NCBI GenBank assembly: GCA_021613535.1
Contig: CP075496.1
Coordinates: forward strand, 5,146,001-5,210,000
DNA length: 64,000 bases
Origin: Adineta vaga
Lineage: Eukaryota > Rotifera
Direction: 5' to 3'
The notes under the pieces are model-generated. The model saw only the letters and a list, made by a program, of their open reading frames with translations. It did not search any database and was not told the origin of the DNA. This document shows positions 23,558 to 40,350 of this stretch, in pieces. Positions within the stretch are counted from its first letter, which is position 1. The number at the start of each line of letters is the position of its first letter. A program made the position numbers and the translations under genes.

Positions 23558-24570
23558 GACTGACAATGTCTGTTTGACGATTAGTTATGAATGGCTATCA
23601 TCATCACCAGACAGAGAGACTTCTATTAGATTTATCACACTTATCGACTGTTTTCTTTTCCAGAATAATATATCTCTTTATATACATATATAAATGAATG
23701 AGACATCATATTGCTAGAATAAATCTCTAAATAAGAGAACATTACAAGGAAATACGTTTCTCTTTTTTTCCCCTTCTTTCATACAATGTTTTATTTATTT
23801 ATGTATAGATGGATTTATAATTTGTTTCATGGTAGTCCTTGATTAGATCTCTAGAGACGGAAAGTATCAAATACAATGCCCTTCTTTAATATATATTCGA
23901 GTTGTTTATTCATTGATAGAAATACATATATAAGTATTATCATCATTTGAGAATATCACTTACATTTGTCCTCGTAAAAACATATATATATATATATATA
24001 TTGTTTGAACATATGCAATGTAGAAATCGATACATAATTAGAATGACAAGATGTTAGTATAAGAACATATTTGTTTATCTAGAATGGTTGCACATGATTG
24101 ATTCTCATGGTCTTAGTTGATTTATCGTCTTGAGTGTTATACAGACTTCGAATTTGAATGAATGTGAAAGTAAAGAGAAAATATATATATTCTCGATAGA
24201 ATAAATCACGTATCAATCAAGAAGTGATTAACAAGACGGAAACGATTTGTATTGATATAGAATTCAGATCTATATATATATGTGCAAATAATCAGAAATT
24301 TCTTGTAAAAATGTACTTGAAGTAGATTGATGGATTATTCTTAGTGTACATCTGTCGATTATCAAATCAAGGTTTTGTCATCTAGGTCATGATTAAATCA
24401 AATTAGTTCTTTTCTGAAAAAGGAAGATTAAGTCAAGACATGTATATATACAATTTCAACTTGATGATCCAGTATATTTATCAAATCAAATACTATCGAT
24501 TAATATTTTGTTAAAATGAATCATATTTATGTAGTCCATGGATGATGTGAATATGTTTGTTAACCGTCCA
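23558..24570. other. 1 kb intergenic
   Basis: Promoter side of BTB copy 2. Contains (TA)n-like runs near 23981-24000. No coding sequence supported. Confidence 0.4.
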
Positions 24571-24984
24571 TCATTGCTTTCTAGTTATCTTGTAATTGTT
24601 AATCAAAATATGAATGACATCGTCGATAAAATCGTTTCTTTGATATACCCAAATACATATATATATATATGTCTCTATGATTTCAATATACATTGTTATC
24701 TTATCCAAGATTCTTTTATTAATAATTTTTTCACGAAAATGTTGAGTAAATAATCGAGAGGAATATTTAAATGAATCGTCAGTAGGCCCAATGATTTGCA
24801 TTGTCAATAGAAAAACAATACTCAAGGAATACCATAAAATCATAACAATGAGAAATATAATCGCACCATTTGAATTGGACATATCTGTTGATAGATGTCC
24901 CGATACTATAGTAATATTACTTATCACTATTATATTATCAGTAACTTGAAACAGAGAGAAATACAAAAAATGTAGGACATGCAA
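24571..24984 (-). CDS. Possible single-pass membrane protein related to the 611-1518 gene
   Basis: An open frame of 137 codons contains one hydrophobic segment (GAIIFLIVMILWYSLSIVFL followed by LTMQIIG). It matches the membrane segment of the 611-1518 protein in order and residue type (NGA, then LWYS, then the TMQ/AMQ boundary). An N-glycosylation site (NIT) precedes the segment. After it, similarity fades and the frame runs through what may be an unspliced intron (GTATATTG donor-like and ATCAAAG acceptor-like sites). The true start may be an internal Met (MSNSNGAI), with TTTCAAG upstream acting as an acceptor. This could be a gene or a decaying copy; exon limits are uncertain. Confidence 0.4.
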   Translation of the reverse strand: MHVLHFLYFSLFQVTDNIIVISNITIVSGHLSTDMSNSNGAIIFLIVMILWYSLSIVFLLTMQIIGPTDDSFKYSSRLFTQHFREKIINKRILDKITMYIEIIETYIYICIWVYQRNDFIDDVIHILINNYKITRKQ

Positions 24985-25653
24985 TCATGCATACACGATG
25001 AGTTGTAATATCTATATATTTATCATTCGATACAATTATAAATATATATGTAAATTGAATACAAACAATGTCATCGATACTTGATAAATTTTCATTTAAA
25101 TATTAGAAAAGCCATCTCTTACATAATCATTAAAGTCGTATGAAAGCCATTGTGACGCTGTTTCCTGATATTCAACTAGTTCTATTTGCAATTCAGTGAT
25201 TTTGTTTTCATTTCAAACAAGCACATCAATGTTAGTCAATGATCAACACAAAAAAAGAAGACATTACATTTATCAATAAGGACAAAAGAAAGAGAATTGA
25301 ACGAAATAAAGGTTTTCTCCCTATGATATCTTAGTACAAAACAACGAACGAACAAACAAAAAAGACAAGACATATATTAGTAAGGAAAAGAGTAGAAAGT
25401 TGTTGTGAATTGAAATATATTTTCAATCTTAGGTTGACATTAATAGAATAGAATCGAACCGTATCAAAGGTATTGACTAAAATACAAAACAAAACAAAGG
25501 ATAAGATGATTGATTTTGATTGTAGTTCGTTTCGTTTTTTGTTTGTAAATTATCATTGTAAAATCAATAGTCAGTTTTCGCAAGGTAAATAGTGAGAGAG
25601 AAAAAAACGAAGAAAATAAAAATAAAAAAATGGTAAAAAATACAGTCTGAGAT
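24985..25653. other. Intergenic / actinin 3' UTR
   Basis: No coding sequence supported. The right-hand part, up to the actinin stop at 25654, is probably that gene's 3' UTR. Confidence 0.4.
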
Positions 25654-30074
<4,421 letters not shown>

Positions 30075-32146
30075 TGTGATTTCTCTGTGCTTTTAATTAA
30101 ACAATGATGCCAGTTGAAGAATACATCTAGAAATTTAAAAGAAAAACGAAAGAAACTTACTTCTAACCTTTTGAAGATAGTATATCAATCAATATAGATA
30201 CGAACGTATCTACTTGATGAAAACGAATATTAGTTAGATATTGAATGAACAAAAGAAGACAGGTGAAAAGACGTCTGATAGGCACATGCCTGTATATATA
30301 TATATGTATATTTATATGTTGTATTGTTTAGTAAAAGTGATTGAACATTATATTCATATGTGTTAATTGCCTTGTTTAATCGAGCGAATGAAGAAATGAT
30401 AGATAAACTTCTACTGATGTTCTTCTTTCCTTGGAAGAAAACAAAAAAGAAATTCTCTAAGCCTTTGCAAAATACGCGCAAAGGGGGCGTATGTATGTTA
30501 ACAAAATTAAATAGGTTAAGAAACAAATCGAAAAACGTACAAAGTTAATTTGATTGACCGGTAACAAACATAAGACAGTTGGTTTGTCGTTCTTCTCCTT
30601 TTTTTTCTTCTCTATCTGTGTCTTCTATCTAACGTATTCAATCAATGCCATAAATAGTACAATAATACGTACGATAAAGAAGTCGAATGATAAAACTAAC
30701 AAGTCTACCGATTGTATGGTGAAATCTCGTTATGATGATTGAAATAAAGAAGACGAGCGAGAGAACAAAAACGTATACGACAAGATAAACTAGATCGAAT
30801 TAGAAAAATAATATAAATAATAAAAGAACAGTAGTGTAACCTCTTTTGTCTGAGATTAAACAAGATAACAAAACAGTCGAATAGCTCGGATTTCTGTTCT
30901 TGTTGTCTTGTATATTTGTTATTGACGAATAACTCGTTAGAAATCGGATAGAAGATGCAAGAGAAAGAGTAACAAACATAACGACAACGCATCTTTCTTC
31001 CAAAGAGAAAAAAAAATATACGAAGAGAGAAGAATTAAGATGATCTTTGGTATTGCAGATGTTCGATCTGTATGTGTACTTAGACTAGTAAGACGCGTCG
31101 ACACTGCATAAAGCTTTCTTCCTTCGAACGGCAACGACAGACTTGTATACCTATGTGTCTAGATGTCTGCTCATATTCTAATCTTTTCCTTCTCTCGTCG
31201 CGTTGTTCTCTTTCTTTCTCGCTTTATTTTCTTACGGTTTCCTGTAGTACATATACACATATACATATACATGCAGCACAACATCATTAGAAGAATAAGA
31301 CCGATAAATAAAGAAATGAGAGAATGCAAAAAATAACTTGGGATATGTAAGACGCACCACAATGATAAATCGTCCATATAGACAGAGAGAGAGAGAGAGA
31401 GGAGGTAAATGATCTCTTGTTGAAGATTCTCTCTTTCCTCTCTTTTATTCGTTTGTGTCGATACAATCTCTTATCTTTTATCTGCTATTTTCCTTCCCTC
31501 CTTATTTTGTCTCTAACAAGACAAGTGATGATATAAAACAGGGAATCAATGATAAATTGATAAACTTAAAAGTTTTGTTTTCTTTTTCAAAGAAGAAAAT
31601 GTGAATATACTCAAAAAGAAATCAATCATTCAACAGAATAGTAAAAAACAAATTGAAAAGTCAGATAACTTTATCTATATACTTCTAGACAATAAGAAAA
31701 AGAAAAAGAAAAAGAATATGATATCTCATTCTCCCTCTTCAACAATAATCGACAAACAGTAGCAAGATGTTCTATCACCCACAAGATATAAGTCAGCTAG
31801 CTAATTTGTTTGTATTGTATATGTCTGTTGGGGCAGAGGTGGAGCCATTTTCTGATTGGTATTTCATAAAGTATTCTATCAAAAAAGAATTCTCTACTCA
31901 ACTCTTGTTCATGTTCATTTATTGATTTGAAAAAATAATTAAACAATACATGACACTTTGACATTCCAAGAAAACAATTTTTCCTTAGTCTAAAGTTAAA
32001 TTATTTCGAAAAAAATTTCATAGTGAAACAAGTGAATTCTCATTCTTTTTTCGAATTCGAATGTGTCAAATTTCTTGGTTTCTAAAACAAACATAAACTC
32101 TAAATAAAGATATTGATTTTTTTTTCACTTTAGTATAAGTCACTCA
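30075..32146. other. 2 kb divergent intergenic region
   Basis: Between actinin (-) and the UBE2U-like gene (+); presumably two promoters. A (GA)n microsatellite lies at about 31384-31402. A TTTAG acceptor-like site ends near 32133, 13 nt before the next ATG. No coding sequence supported. Confidence 0.45.
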
Positions 32147-33298
32147 ATGCATTCTCGAGCTTATTTACTGATAAAACGTGATTTATATTTATTGGAAAAC
32201 AGTTCAGTCAATGGAATCGAAATTAAACCAATTAATGATAATAATTATTTTGATCTGACTTTAATTTTCCGTCCGATAAAACATTCCATGTGGGATGGTT
32301 GTCTCTTTCGAATCTATTGTTCATTTTATGATACATATAATATTCAACCACCTATTTTACAATTCGACCCGATGAATATTCCATACCATCCAAATGTTGA
32401 TCCAATAACAGGTCGAATTAGTTTGATCACAAGTGAAAAATGGAATCCAAATTTTACATTGAAAATGTTATTTGATGAATTAGTTAGTATATTTATTACA
32501 CCAAATGAAAACATAATGATCAATTCAGATGCTATGCGTATGTTGAAATATCGTTTAAATGACTATCGAAATTTAATCGATGAAACTATTGAAAAAAGTC
32601 GACAATTCATAGAAATACTAAATGAAGATAAAACAAGTATTAGTCAAACGCAAATTAGTTTACCAAAAGAAAAAGATTGTAATGAAATTAAAAGAATATC
32701 GTCATAAATTCTTGTTACTTCTTTTTTTTTCCTATAGTAATTGATCGAGCACGTTTACATACACCACAAGTAGGTGCACGACGACAACAACAACAACCAA
32801 ATTCATCAAAAAATCAACGAATCTCATTTGAAGATTATCTCATGACATGGAAAGGTATTGCAACATCAAAAGCTACATTAAAAGAAGAAAATCCGTTACT
32901 TAAACAATTAAGTTTACAACCAAAATTACACGCACAACATCTTGCTTTGAATGCTAATGAACTTGGTAAGATTTTTGTTGGAATACAATTCATCAAATTT
33001 ATCGATTCACTTTTTAGCACAACAACTTGATGATCGAGCGCTTCAATTTGAACGTCTCAAATATGGACAACTATCAAACCAAGAACATAGACGAAAAATT
33101 GTTCCTCACTCACAGATGAGTCTTCAAGGAAATGATCAACAACGTCATGTTGTAACTCAAGCAAACAGTAGTCTTGATCTTATAACAAACTCAGAAAGAC
33201 AAAATGATAATCAAATACAAAATGAAGAAGTTGATGAATTAATCGAATGGACACAGAATCTTCCAACTACTGCCGAAGAAATAAACGAAAATCATTGA
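32147..33298 (+). CDS. UBE2U: UBE2U-like E2 ubiquitin-conjugating enzyme variant lacking the catalytic Cys
   Basis: Exons 32147-32678, 32738-32965 and 33018-33298 give about 346 aa. The first junction (GTAATG donor) is inferred from frame and is the least certain. Residues 1-150 are a UBC fold: start MHSRAYLLIKRD, the Trp/Pro core MWDGCLFRIYCSF, and the HPN motif at 81-83. UBE2U-specific sequence continues after the core (SFEDYLMTWKGIATSKAT), so orthology with UBE2U is fairly secure. Where active E2 enzymes have Cys after TGQP, this protein has TGRIS, so the nucleophile is Ser92. It probably cannot form a ubiquitin thioester and may act as a pseudo-E2, like UEV proteins. The C-terminal 120 residues are polar and Gln/Asn-rich. 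Confidence 0.85.
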
Positions 33299-34393
33299 TT
33301 TGATTTTTACATCATATCTTATTCTTTCCTTCCGTTTTTTTTTGTATACAAGTATTTGAGTAAATCTTTTTTTTTCTACATTACCATGGCAACGAATGAG
33401 AATTCAACAGTATGAATAAACAATAACGAGCATCAATGATGCTACTTTACGTTCAAATAGTAAACGACGAACGATTGAATGTAATAACGGACATTGAACT
33501 TTGTATTTCATTAAATATTGTTGTACAATTATCATCTATTTATAATGATGAAAATAATTTGACTGATTATGAGAGATTATAAGTAAAAGTCTACAATCGA
33601 TTTTGAATATTAAAGAACTTTCATTATAGAAATTGATATTGATGTTATAGTTTTAAACATTTAAGTAGATCTATATTTCCATTGTTTCATCATACACAAA
33701 ATGAACTAATATAGATATGTTTAATTTGTATTGAAATTCGTTCGTTAATTAAAACTAATTCAAACACTTTTTATTCGACGTTATTTTTCTTTCCTTGATT
33801 AATACGATCAAAGCTGATCGAAGAAGGATTATAAAACATAATCTATAAATACGATCGCTTCATTCCTTGTTTACATATGGCTTATTCAGTTCTTTCATCT
33901 CGATACAACTTCATAGTATCGAAGAAGCAGCTTGTCCTAAGAGAATATCTATGTATATACAAAAGAATTTACTGCTGTTATTGCTCTATTGATAGTAATT
34001 TACGAAAGTAATGATTGATAAAAGTTTATGGCAATAGAACGCCATCTATATATTCATGCATCTATTTTGTAGTATACCAACGAACTATAATCGTCGATTT
34101 TCATTTTGCTTTCTGTGTGGTTGTTTCTGAAGTACAGGATTTATACTTATACTACATTACATGTAAAAAAATTTCTTTTATCAAATCTTTTTATAGAAAA
34201 AACTGCTTTGTAATCATATAGATTGACATTCAATAATTCTCATTTATTCCCAATGTCATAGTAGAAGTCTTTCAGTTGAAAATGATCACTGGGAAAAAAA
34301 ATTGCCTTTCAAAACAAAGCATCATAATAATCGTAAAATTTGGAGAAATATATCGAATGTTGATGTCAACTATATGTTTTCTTTTCGCTCCAG
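33299..34393. other. Intergenic, 1.1 kb
   Basis: 3' UTR of the UBE2U-like gene and promoter of AIFM3. No coding sequence seen. It ends with a pyrimidine-rich acceptor whose CAG directly abuts the AIFM3 ATG. Confidence 0.4.
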
Positions 34394-34396
34394 ATG
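34380..34396 (+). promoter_or_regulatory. Splice acceptor abutting AIFM3 start codon (candidate trans-splice site)
   Basis: A pyrimidine-rich tract, CTTTTCGCTCCAG, runs straight into the ATG at 34394. This is either the end of a leader intron or a spliced-leader addition site. Rotifers are known to trans-splice a spliced leader to mRNAs; the assignment here is inference. Confidence 0.4.
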
Positions 34397-36768
34397 TTTG
34401 TGTTATCAATATTATCTAAACGTTACTCGATAGGTTCTTCATCATTTCAATTTCAGAAATATCATTCTAGCTCAAAAAGAATGGACGCAATCAAAACAAT
34501 TATAACAACAATAGTCGGTGGTGATAATGATACGAATCCATCGACAGCATCAAATGAACAAATTCGTCATCAATTATGTAAAATTGATGAATTACAAAAT
34601 GGACAAATGAAAGAATTTGAAGTGAAAACTTCACTCGTCAATACAAGTGTTCTACTTATTAAACAAGATGATAAATTTCATGCATATTCAAGCAAATGTT
34701 GCCATTACAAATTACCATTAGCGAAAGGTTCAAACGAAATATTTATTTTTATTTCTATGTCTATGTTTTAAATTGAATAGGTGTTTTAATCAATAATCGT
34801 CTTCGTTGTTTTGCACATGGTGCATGTTTTCGTGTCGATACAGGTGATATTGAAGATCATCCTGGTCATGGAAATTTACCAAGTATCGTATAAACGATGA
34901 TTGATAGTATATATATAACTTAGAAATGTTTCTTTTATAACTTAGAATATGATGTGGAAATTGTTGATGGACAAGTTATTTTGATTGGAAATAAACAAGA
35001 TCTTGAGAAAGTGGAACGTTCAAAAATACCTGATAATCTTGAAGTTGACGCTAAACCAGTTGTAGCTATTGTGGGTGCTGGAGCAGGTAATTACCTCTAT
35101 AAAATACACGTACCGTTTGTTAACATTCAAGCACTCTGATTGCTTTAAATATGAAATTTGTCTCTAACAAGTTTTCTTATTACAGGTGGATTTACATGTG
35201 CTGATATGCTTCGTCAAAATGGTTTTCGTGGTCGTATATTACTATTTACACGTGAAGGAACTTTACCATACGATCGTGTAAGTTATTTAATTTACATTAT
35301 CTTTCGAAAGAAAACATATTCAATGACTATTTAGGTACAATTATCAAAACAACCATTGAAAAAAGCTCAAGATTTACTTCTTCGTGATCAAACATATTTT
35401 AAGAAAGCTAAAATTGATTTAATACTTGATACAGATGTAACAAATATTAATTGGAGTACGAAAAATTTAACTTATCATACACTTGGTAAACAGATGAAAT
35501 CTGAACCATATGATTATCTTGTATTAGCAACTGGTTTACGATCACGAAAATTACCTTCATCAATACGTGGAGGTGATCTTCGAAGCGTTTTCTATGTACG
35601 ATCTATGGCAGATGCAAATAATTTAGTTAGTAAGTTTTCAAATTGCACAATATATTTTTCGATCATTGTATTGATTAGATAAAGTAAAATCACCTGAAAC
35701 GAAAAATATTGTTATTATTGGTGATTCATTCATTGCATTGGAATTATGTGGATGGTTGACAACAGGTTTAGCAGGTCCGGATGGTAAACAAGACGAAGCA
35801 GACAAGAAAAATGTATCGGTCGTTATGCTTTTGAAAGCTCCTATGATTCGTAAATATTGATTTGATGCTAAATCAAAAAGAAAATTTATGATGCTTTTTT
35901 TAGGTATATTTGGTGAGAAAATTGCCTGTGCATTACAAAAAGTTCATGAAAAAAATGGAGCTAAATTTTATTCCGAAGCCAATGTTACTGAATTGACTGT
36001 GAGTTGAATTTGAATTGAATTGATTGCTTGATTAATCGTATTCGAAATATATAGGGTGAGAATGATATTGCTAAGTTTGTGCAATTAGCTACAGGTGAAT
36101 CAATTCCCTGTGATATGGTCATTGTTGCAATTGGCAGTGAAACATGTACAGAATTATATAAAGATTCACCTATCGAAATGAGTGAAGATCATTTTATTAA
36201 AGTCAATGATCGTTTAGAAACATCAGTCGAACATGTTCTAGCTGTTGGAGACATAAGTAAACATCCATTGAAAGTATTTAATTTAAATGAAGTCAATTGT
36301 CAACATTGGCAAATGGCATGTTCGACCGGTCATCAAGCTGGTAAGAAATTGATTTGAATAAATTAAATATCTGTATTTTATTTTCCTCTTTCCAATTAAG
36401 CGGATACAATTTTACATCATTATCTCGGTCAAACTAAAGGCGGTTCGCGTCCATTAAAAACTGATCTTTATACAGTTCCAATCTACTGGACAACACAAAA
36501 TAATAAAACTACTATTCGTTATGCTGGTTATACTCGTGATCCCGAAAATGTTGTTATACACGGTGATCTTGATGGAGAATTCAAATTCGTTGCTTATTAT
36601 ATTGTTGATGGTTATGTTCGAGCAGTTGCACAATCAAAATATGATCCATTATCAAGTGAAGTTGCTGAAGTATTTCATCATCGACGTAATATTCGTAAAG
36701 AAGATATTGAGAACGATATGTATGGTTATCGAAAATATTTGGATTTTAAAACCAAAAAACCAGAATAA
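34394..36768 (+). CDS. AIFM3: Apoptosis-inducing factor 3-like (Rieske + FAD/NADH oxidoreductase)
   Basis: Nine exons (34394-34727, 34781-34882, 34946-35086, 35186-35277, 35335-35629, 35679-35849, 35904-35998, 36055-36340, 36401-36768) give about 627 aa. The N-terminal 30 residues are basic, Ser-rich and free of acidic residues, a plausible mitochondrial presequence. Next is a Rieske domain with complete 2Fe-2S ligands: C102 and H104 (KCCHYKLPLAKG) and C121 and H124 (RCFAHGACF). The pyridine-nucleotide-disulphide oxidoreductase part follows: VVAIVGAGAGGFTCADML (FAD), YLVLATGLRSRKLP, NIVIIGDSFIALELCGWL (NADH) and HVLAVGDISKHPL. The domain order and length are those of animal AIFM3/AIF-like protein, a mitochondrial flavoprotein linked to apoptosis. 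The next gene starts only 104 bp downstream on the same strand. Confidence 0.92.
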
Positions 36769-36858
36769 ACATTGCTGTAGTCTTTTTTCTTTTATAAAAT
36801 TTAAAACTTAGCAATATAGTTTTTTTTTATCTATTTATGTCAGCTGCAATCATATTTA

Positions 36859-36875
36859 ACCTTTCTTTTTAGATG
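36859..36875 (+). promoter_or_regulatory. Splice acceptor abutting RLR start codon (candidate operon trans-splice site)
   Basis: AACCTTTCTTTTTAG lies directly against the ATG at 36873, only 104 bp after the AIFM3 stop. A gap this short with an acceptor at the ATG is the pattern of a downstream operon gene resolved by spliced-leader trans-splicing. A leader exon inside AIFM3 is the alternative. Confidence 0.45.
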
Positions 36876-39800
36876 AATGATTCATCTGCTTTCTATGCCA
36901 TAATACAATGTCGAAAATGTGAACGACGTTTAAATAAACCTCTCGAATTAAAATGTGGACATCTGATCTGTCGGGATTGTCTGGAAAGTAAAGTGAATAT
37001 ATATATATATATAAATGTTCTATTTCACACTGTTTTTCTTTTCTGTTTAGCTATTCTTCGAAATCATCGTACTACTGCTGAATGTCCAACTTGTAAAGAA
37101 GTTCTAGGTGATTATCAGATTGAAAATTATACATATTTATCAACGAAACATAATGTATCACGTCTTATATTGTCATTTTCTGATGTTAATCTATGTGAAA
37201 CATGTAAACAATTTACCACAGTAGAAGAATGTCCACAATGTTCAAAAGATCAATGCGATTCATGTGCTGAAAAGCATGCAGAAACACATCGTCAACCAGA
37301 AAAACATTCAATAGAAAATGCTGTTCATTTTTCTGACGAAGAAAAACGTATTCTTGAATCGATAGAAAAATCTCTTACTAAAAACGAATATGAAGATTTT
37401 GTTCATACAGCAAAAGTTTATTTGAATTATGCAATATCAAAAAGCAATGGAATTAACTCATCTATAGGAATAGCTGAATCAAAGTTAATTACTGAAGAGA
37501 AATCTATTCTACCTATCAAACCAATACCGTATGATTGGTCAAAACATGAAAAATTCGATGCAGATGATATTCTCAATAGTAAACCAGAACGAGTGAAACA
37601 ATTGTTGCGTTTGAATTTTACTCCTCGACCATATCAAATACGAATGATTCGAGCTGGTTTGAAAAAACAAAATTCACTTGTTTGTCTACAAACTGGTGCT
37701 GGAAAAACATTTGTAAGTAGTTTTATTTTCGTTCAATCGTGTCTCAAGTTAATCATATGATGTAAAACAACTCTCATTATTTACCTGTCCATCCGTTAAC
37801 TTCATATACTTATGATTATTCTTTCGCGCTGATTCTAATTGATAGTATCTTTGTTAGGTTGCTGGTATGGTTGCTAAATTTTTCCATATACTTTCATTAC
37901 AAAACATCAGTAACTCATCTAGAACGTCCTCGAATTCAGGAAGAAGATTCAAAGCTGTTTTTCTTGTACCAATTAAAGCCTTAGTTGATCAACAATACAG
38001 CGCATTTCAAAAAGTGTTTATCGATGAACCTGATTCAATCCTAAAGACCATCGAAAATCAAGTTGGAGAACGGTAAAGAATAATATTGACCTTAAACATA
38101 TTCAAAAATTGCTTTTTCCATATATTTATTCGTATTTAGATTCGAAAGTTTTTATCAAAATTTTGATATTTTCTTCTTTACCGTCCAAAAATTTGCAAAT
38201 TTTGTTGAGGCAAAACATGCCGATTTAGCAAAATTTGATTTAATTATGATAGATGGTAAGGTTCAATAGATAGATAAAACAATCTTTCGAAATTTTCTGA
38301 CTATTTCACTTAAGAATGTCATCATTGTTATGATAATCATCCTGTCAATTCTATGATGCGTCAATATCATCGATTGAAATCATCTGGTTATACTGTACCA
38401 CAAATAATTGCTTTGTAATGAAATAATTGATTTATTTTAATTCATACAATCGATTTCATTTGTTGTTTATAGAACAGCAAGTGTTGGCACGAATAAAAAG
38501 AATGCATTCGATCATCTTGTTCATCTCTGTGCTAATCTTGATTGTTTTGATATCTGTGCTATTAAGAAAGGTGTCGAACAAGAAGAACTTCAAAATTCAA
38601 CAAATACACCATTAGCTGATACAATTATCACAGTGCCAAAAGAAGAGAATGATCCAATTGTTCGATTACTCCAAGATGATGTTATGAAAAGCATTGCGCA
38701 TCGTCTTGCTCTAGATATATCAGCGATGACTAATGAAAAATTAGAAAATTTCCTTGTTATAGCATATACGAATGCTTGTAAAACGAATGATCGTGATGGT
38801 ATTATTGGTTGCGACTATCTACGAAAATTAAATGTATGATATGAATAAGAATATTTTTAATATTTTATTGATTGATTTGATTACATATTTATTTAGCGTT
38901 TTCTTCTCTTCTACAATGATTTACCACTTGAGCAATGTATGGAAAGACTAGAAGAAGTTTTACAAGATTGTTCACCGAGTAATCCAACAGCATTTCAAGC
39001 TTTTTGTCAGAAAAAATTAAACGAACTTCATGCTCATGTTGCAAAACAGATATCACTTAATGCTCCACCTAAGCTTAAATTACAAAAACTAGTTGAAGTA
39101 CTTATTAGTTTGCATGCTCCTAATTGTCGAGGTAAGATTATGAATGAATCTTTCTCAATTTCTTTTTTTTAACTAATTGAGAAGATTCAAATGAAATGTG
39201 ATATTTATTGATTAAACAATATGAGTATCTTTAAGGTTTGGTCCTGGTTCGTACTAAATTTCATACTGTGGCCTTAGAAAAATTTCTCAATGAACATCCG
39301 CAAATGCGCAAACGTCAAATATCTGTGGGACATCTGACTGGACAAGGTTCAGCAGACGATCTTTGTTTACCAGGTACTCAACAAGCAACAGTTTTGAATG
39401 AATTTCGAAAAGGTACTAAAAGTTTACTCGTTGCTACTGGTAAGTTAATAAAAATCTATTGATGAAGAGCTTGATATATATATATATATATATATATAAA
39501 TATTTGTGTAGATGTTGCTCAAGAAGGATTGGATGTAGCAGAATGTTCATATGTTGTTCGATATGAATTTGTATCGAATGAAATTGGTACAGTTCAAAGT
39601 CGAGGACGAGCTCGAGCTGCTCAAAGTAAATGTTTCCTATTGACAGAAGCACGTAAGCGTTTTGATGTGATAGGTTTTAATAATTATGAATCAAAATTTT
39701 TTGTTCTATAAAAGAATCACTGAATAGTCAACGTGAACGCGATAATCGTCAACGAGAAGATGAAATGAAAGCCGCTATCGATGAATGGTATAAACGAGGA

Positions 39801-40350
39801 ATTTTAGAATTTCGAATACTCGTGGAGAAAAAACAAGTACAATCTAAATATGCATTTGTTTTCATTATATTTTTGTTCATATTTTTAGACAGAAATCATC
39901 GAGGAATTATGCAAGAATGATACTCAATCGCCAATAACACCAGATAATAAATCACAAAATAATCAAGCAACTGCAAGAGAAATTCGTTGTCGTTTTTGTG
40001 ATAAATATCTATGTAATGGTTCAAGTTTAAGATATCAAGGCACTACTGTTATTTGTAAAGATCCAGCATTTGAACAACTAGTGAACCTACCAAAATCTCC
40101 TGGAGGTAATTGTGTTTTTATGGTTCAAAAGTCTTGCTTTTGTTTTTAAACTTCAACTTGAACTTTAGCGAAATTTGTCTGTCCAAATCCAACATGTCAA
40201 CGAGAACTTGGTGGCGTTATTTTATTATCACGTAATGATCCGGCATATGCATTACAAATAACTGCATTGAAATTTATCGCTAATCAATCAAAAGAACCGT
40301 GTCTGTACAAAAAATGGAGTCAATATCAAGGTTATATAAAACCCTTATAG
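36873..40350 (+). CDS. RIG-I-like receptor helicase with N-terminal RING and B-box-like zinc fingers
   Basis: Twelve exons (36873-36987, 37051-37712, 37858-38072, 38140-38255, 38315-38414, 38473-38833, 38897-39131, 39236-39439, 39512-39652, 39715-39836, 39889-40105, 40169-40350) give about 889 aa. Residues 13-53 are a C3HC4 RING (C13, C16, C28, H30, C33, C36, C50, C53). Residues 87-118 are a B-box-like zinc module (C87, C90, C99, C102, C107, C110, H114, H118). From about 235 comes a complete RLR DExH helicase: QTGAGKT (252-258), DECH (369-372), LTAS (motif III), ATDVAQEGLDV and QSRGRARA (motif VI). The C-terminal RIG-I-type regulatory domain has its four zinc Cys (C791, C794, C834, C839) and a late KKW. 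Family members sense viral double-stranded or 5'-triphosphate RNA. The usual N-terminal CARDs are absent and are replaced by what looks like a TRIM-type E3 head. Confidence 0.92.
39473..39499. repeat. (TA)n microsatellite in RLR intron
   Basis: An alternating TA run of about 26 nt inside the 72 nt intron between exons 8 and 9 of the RLR gene. Confidence 0.8.
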
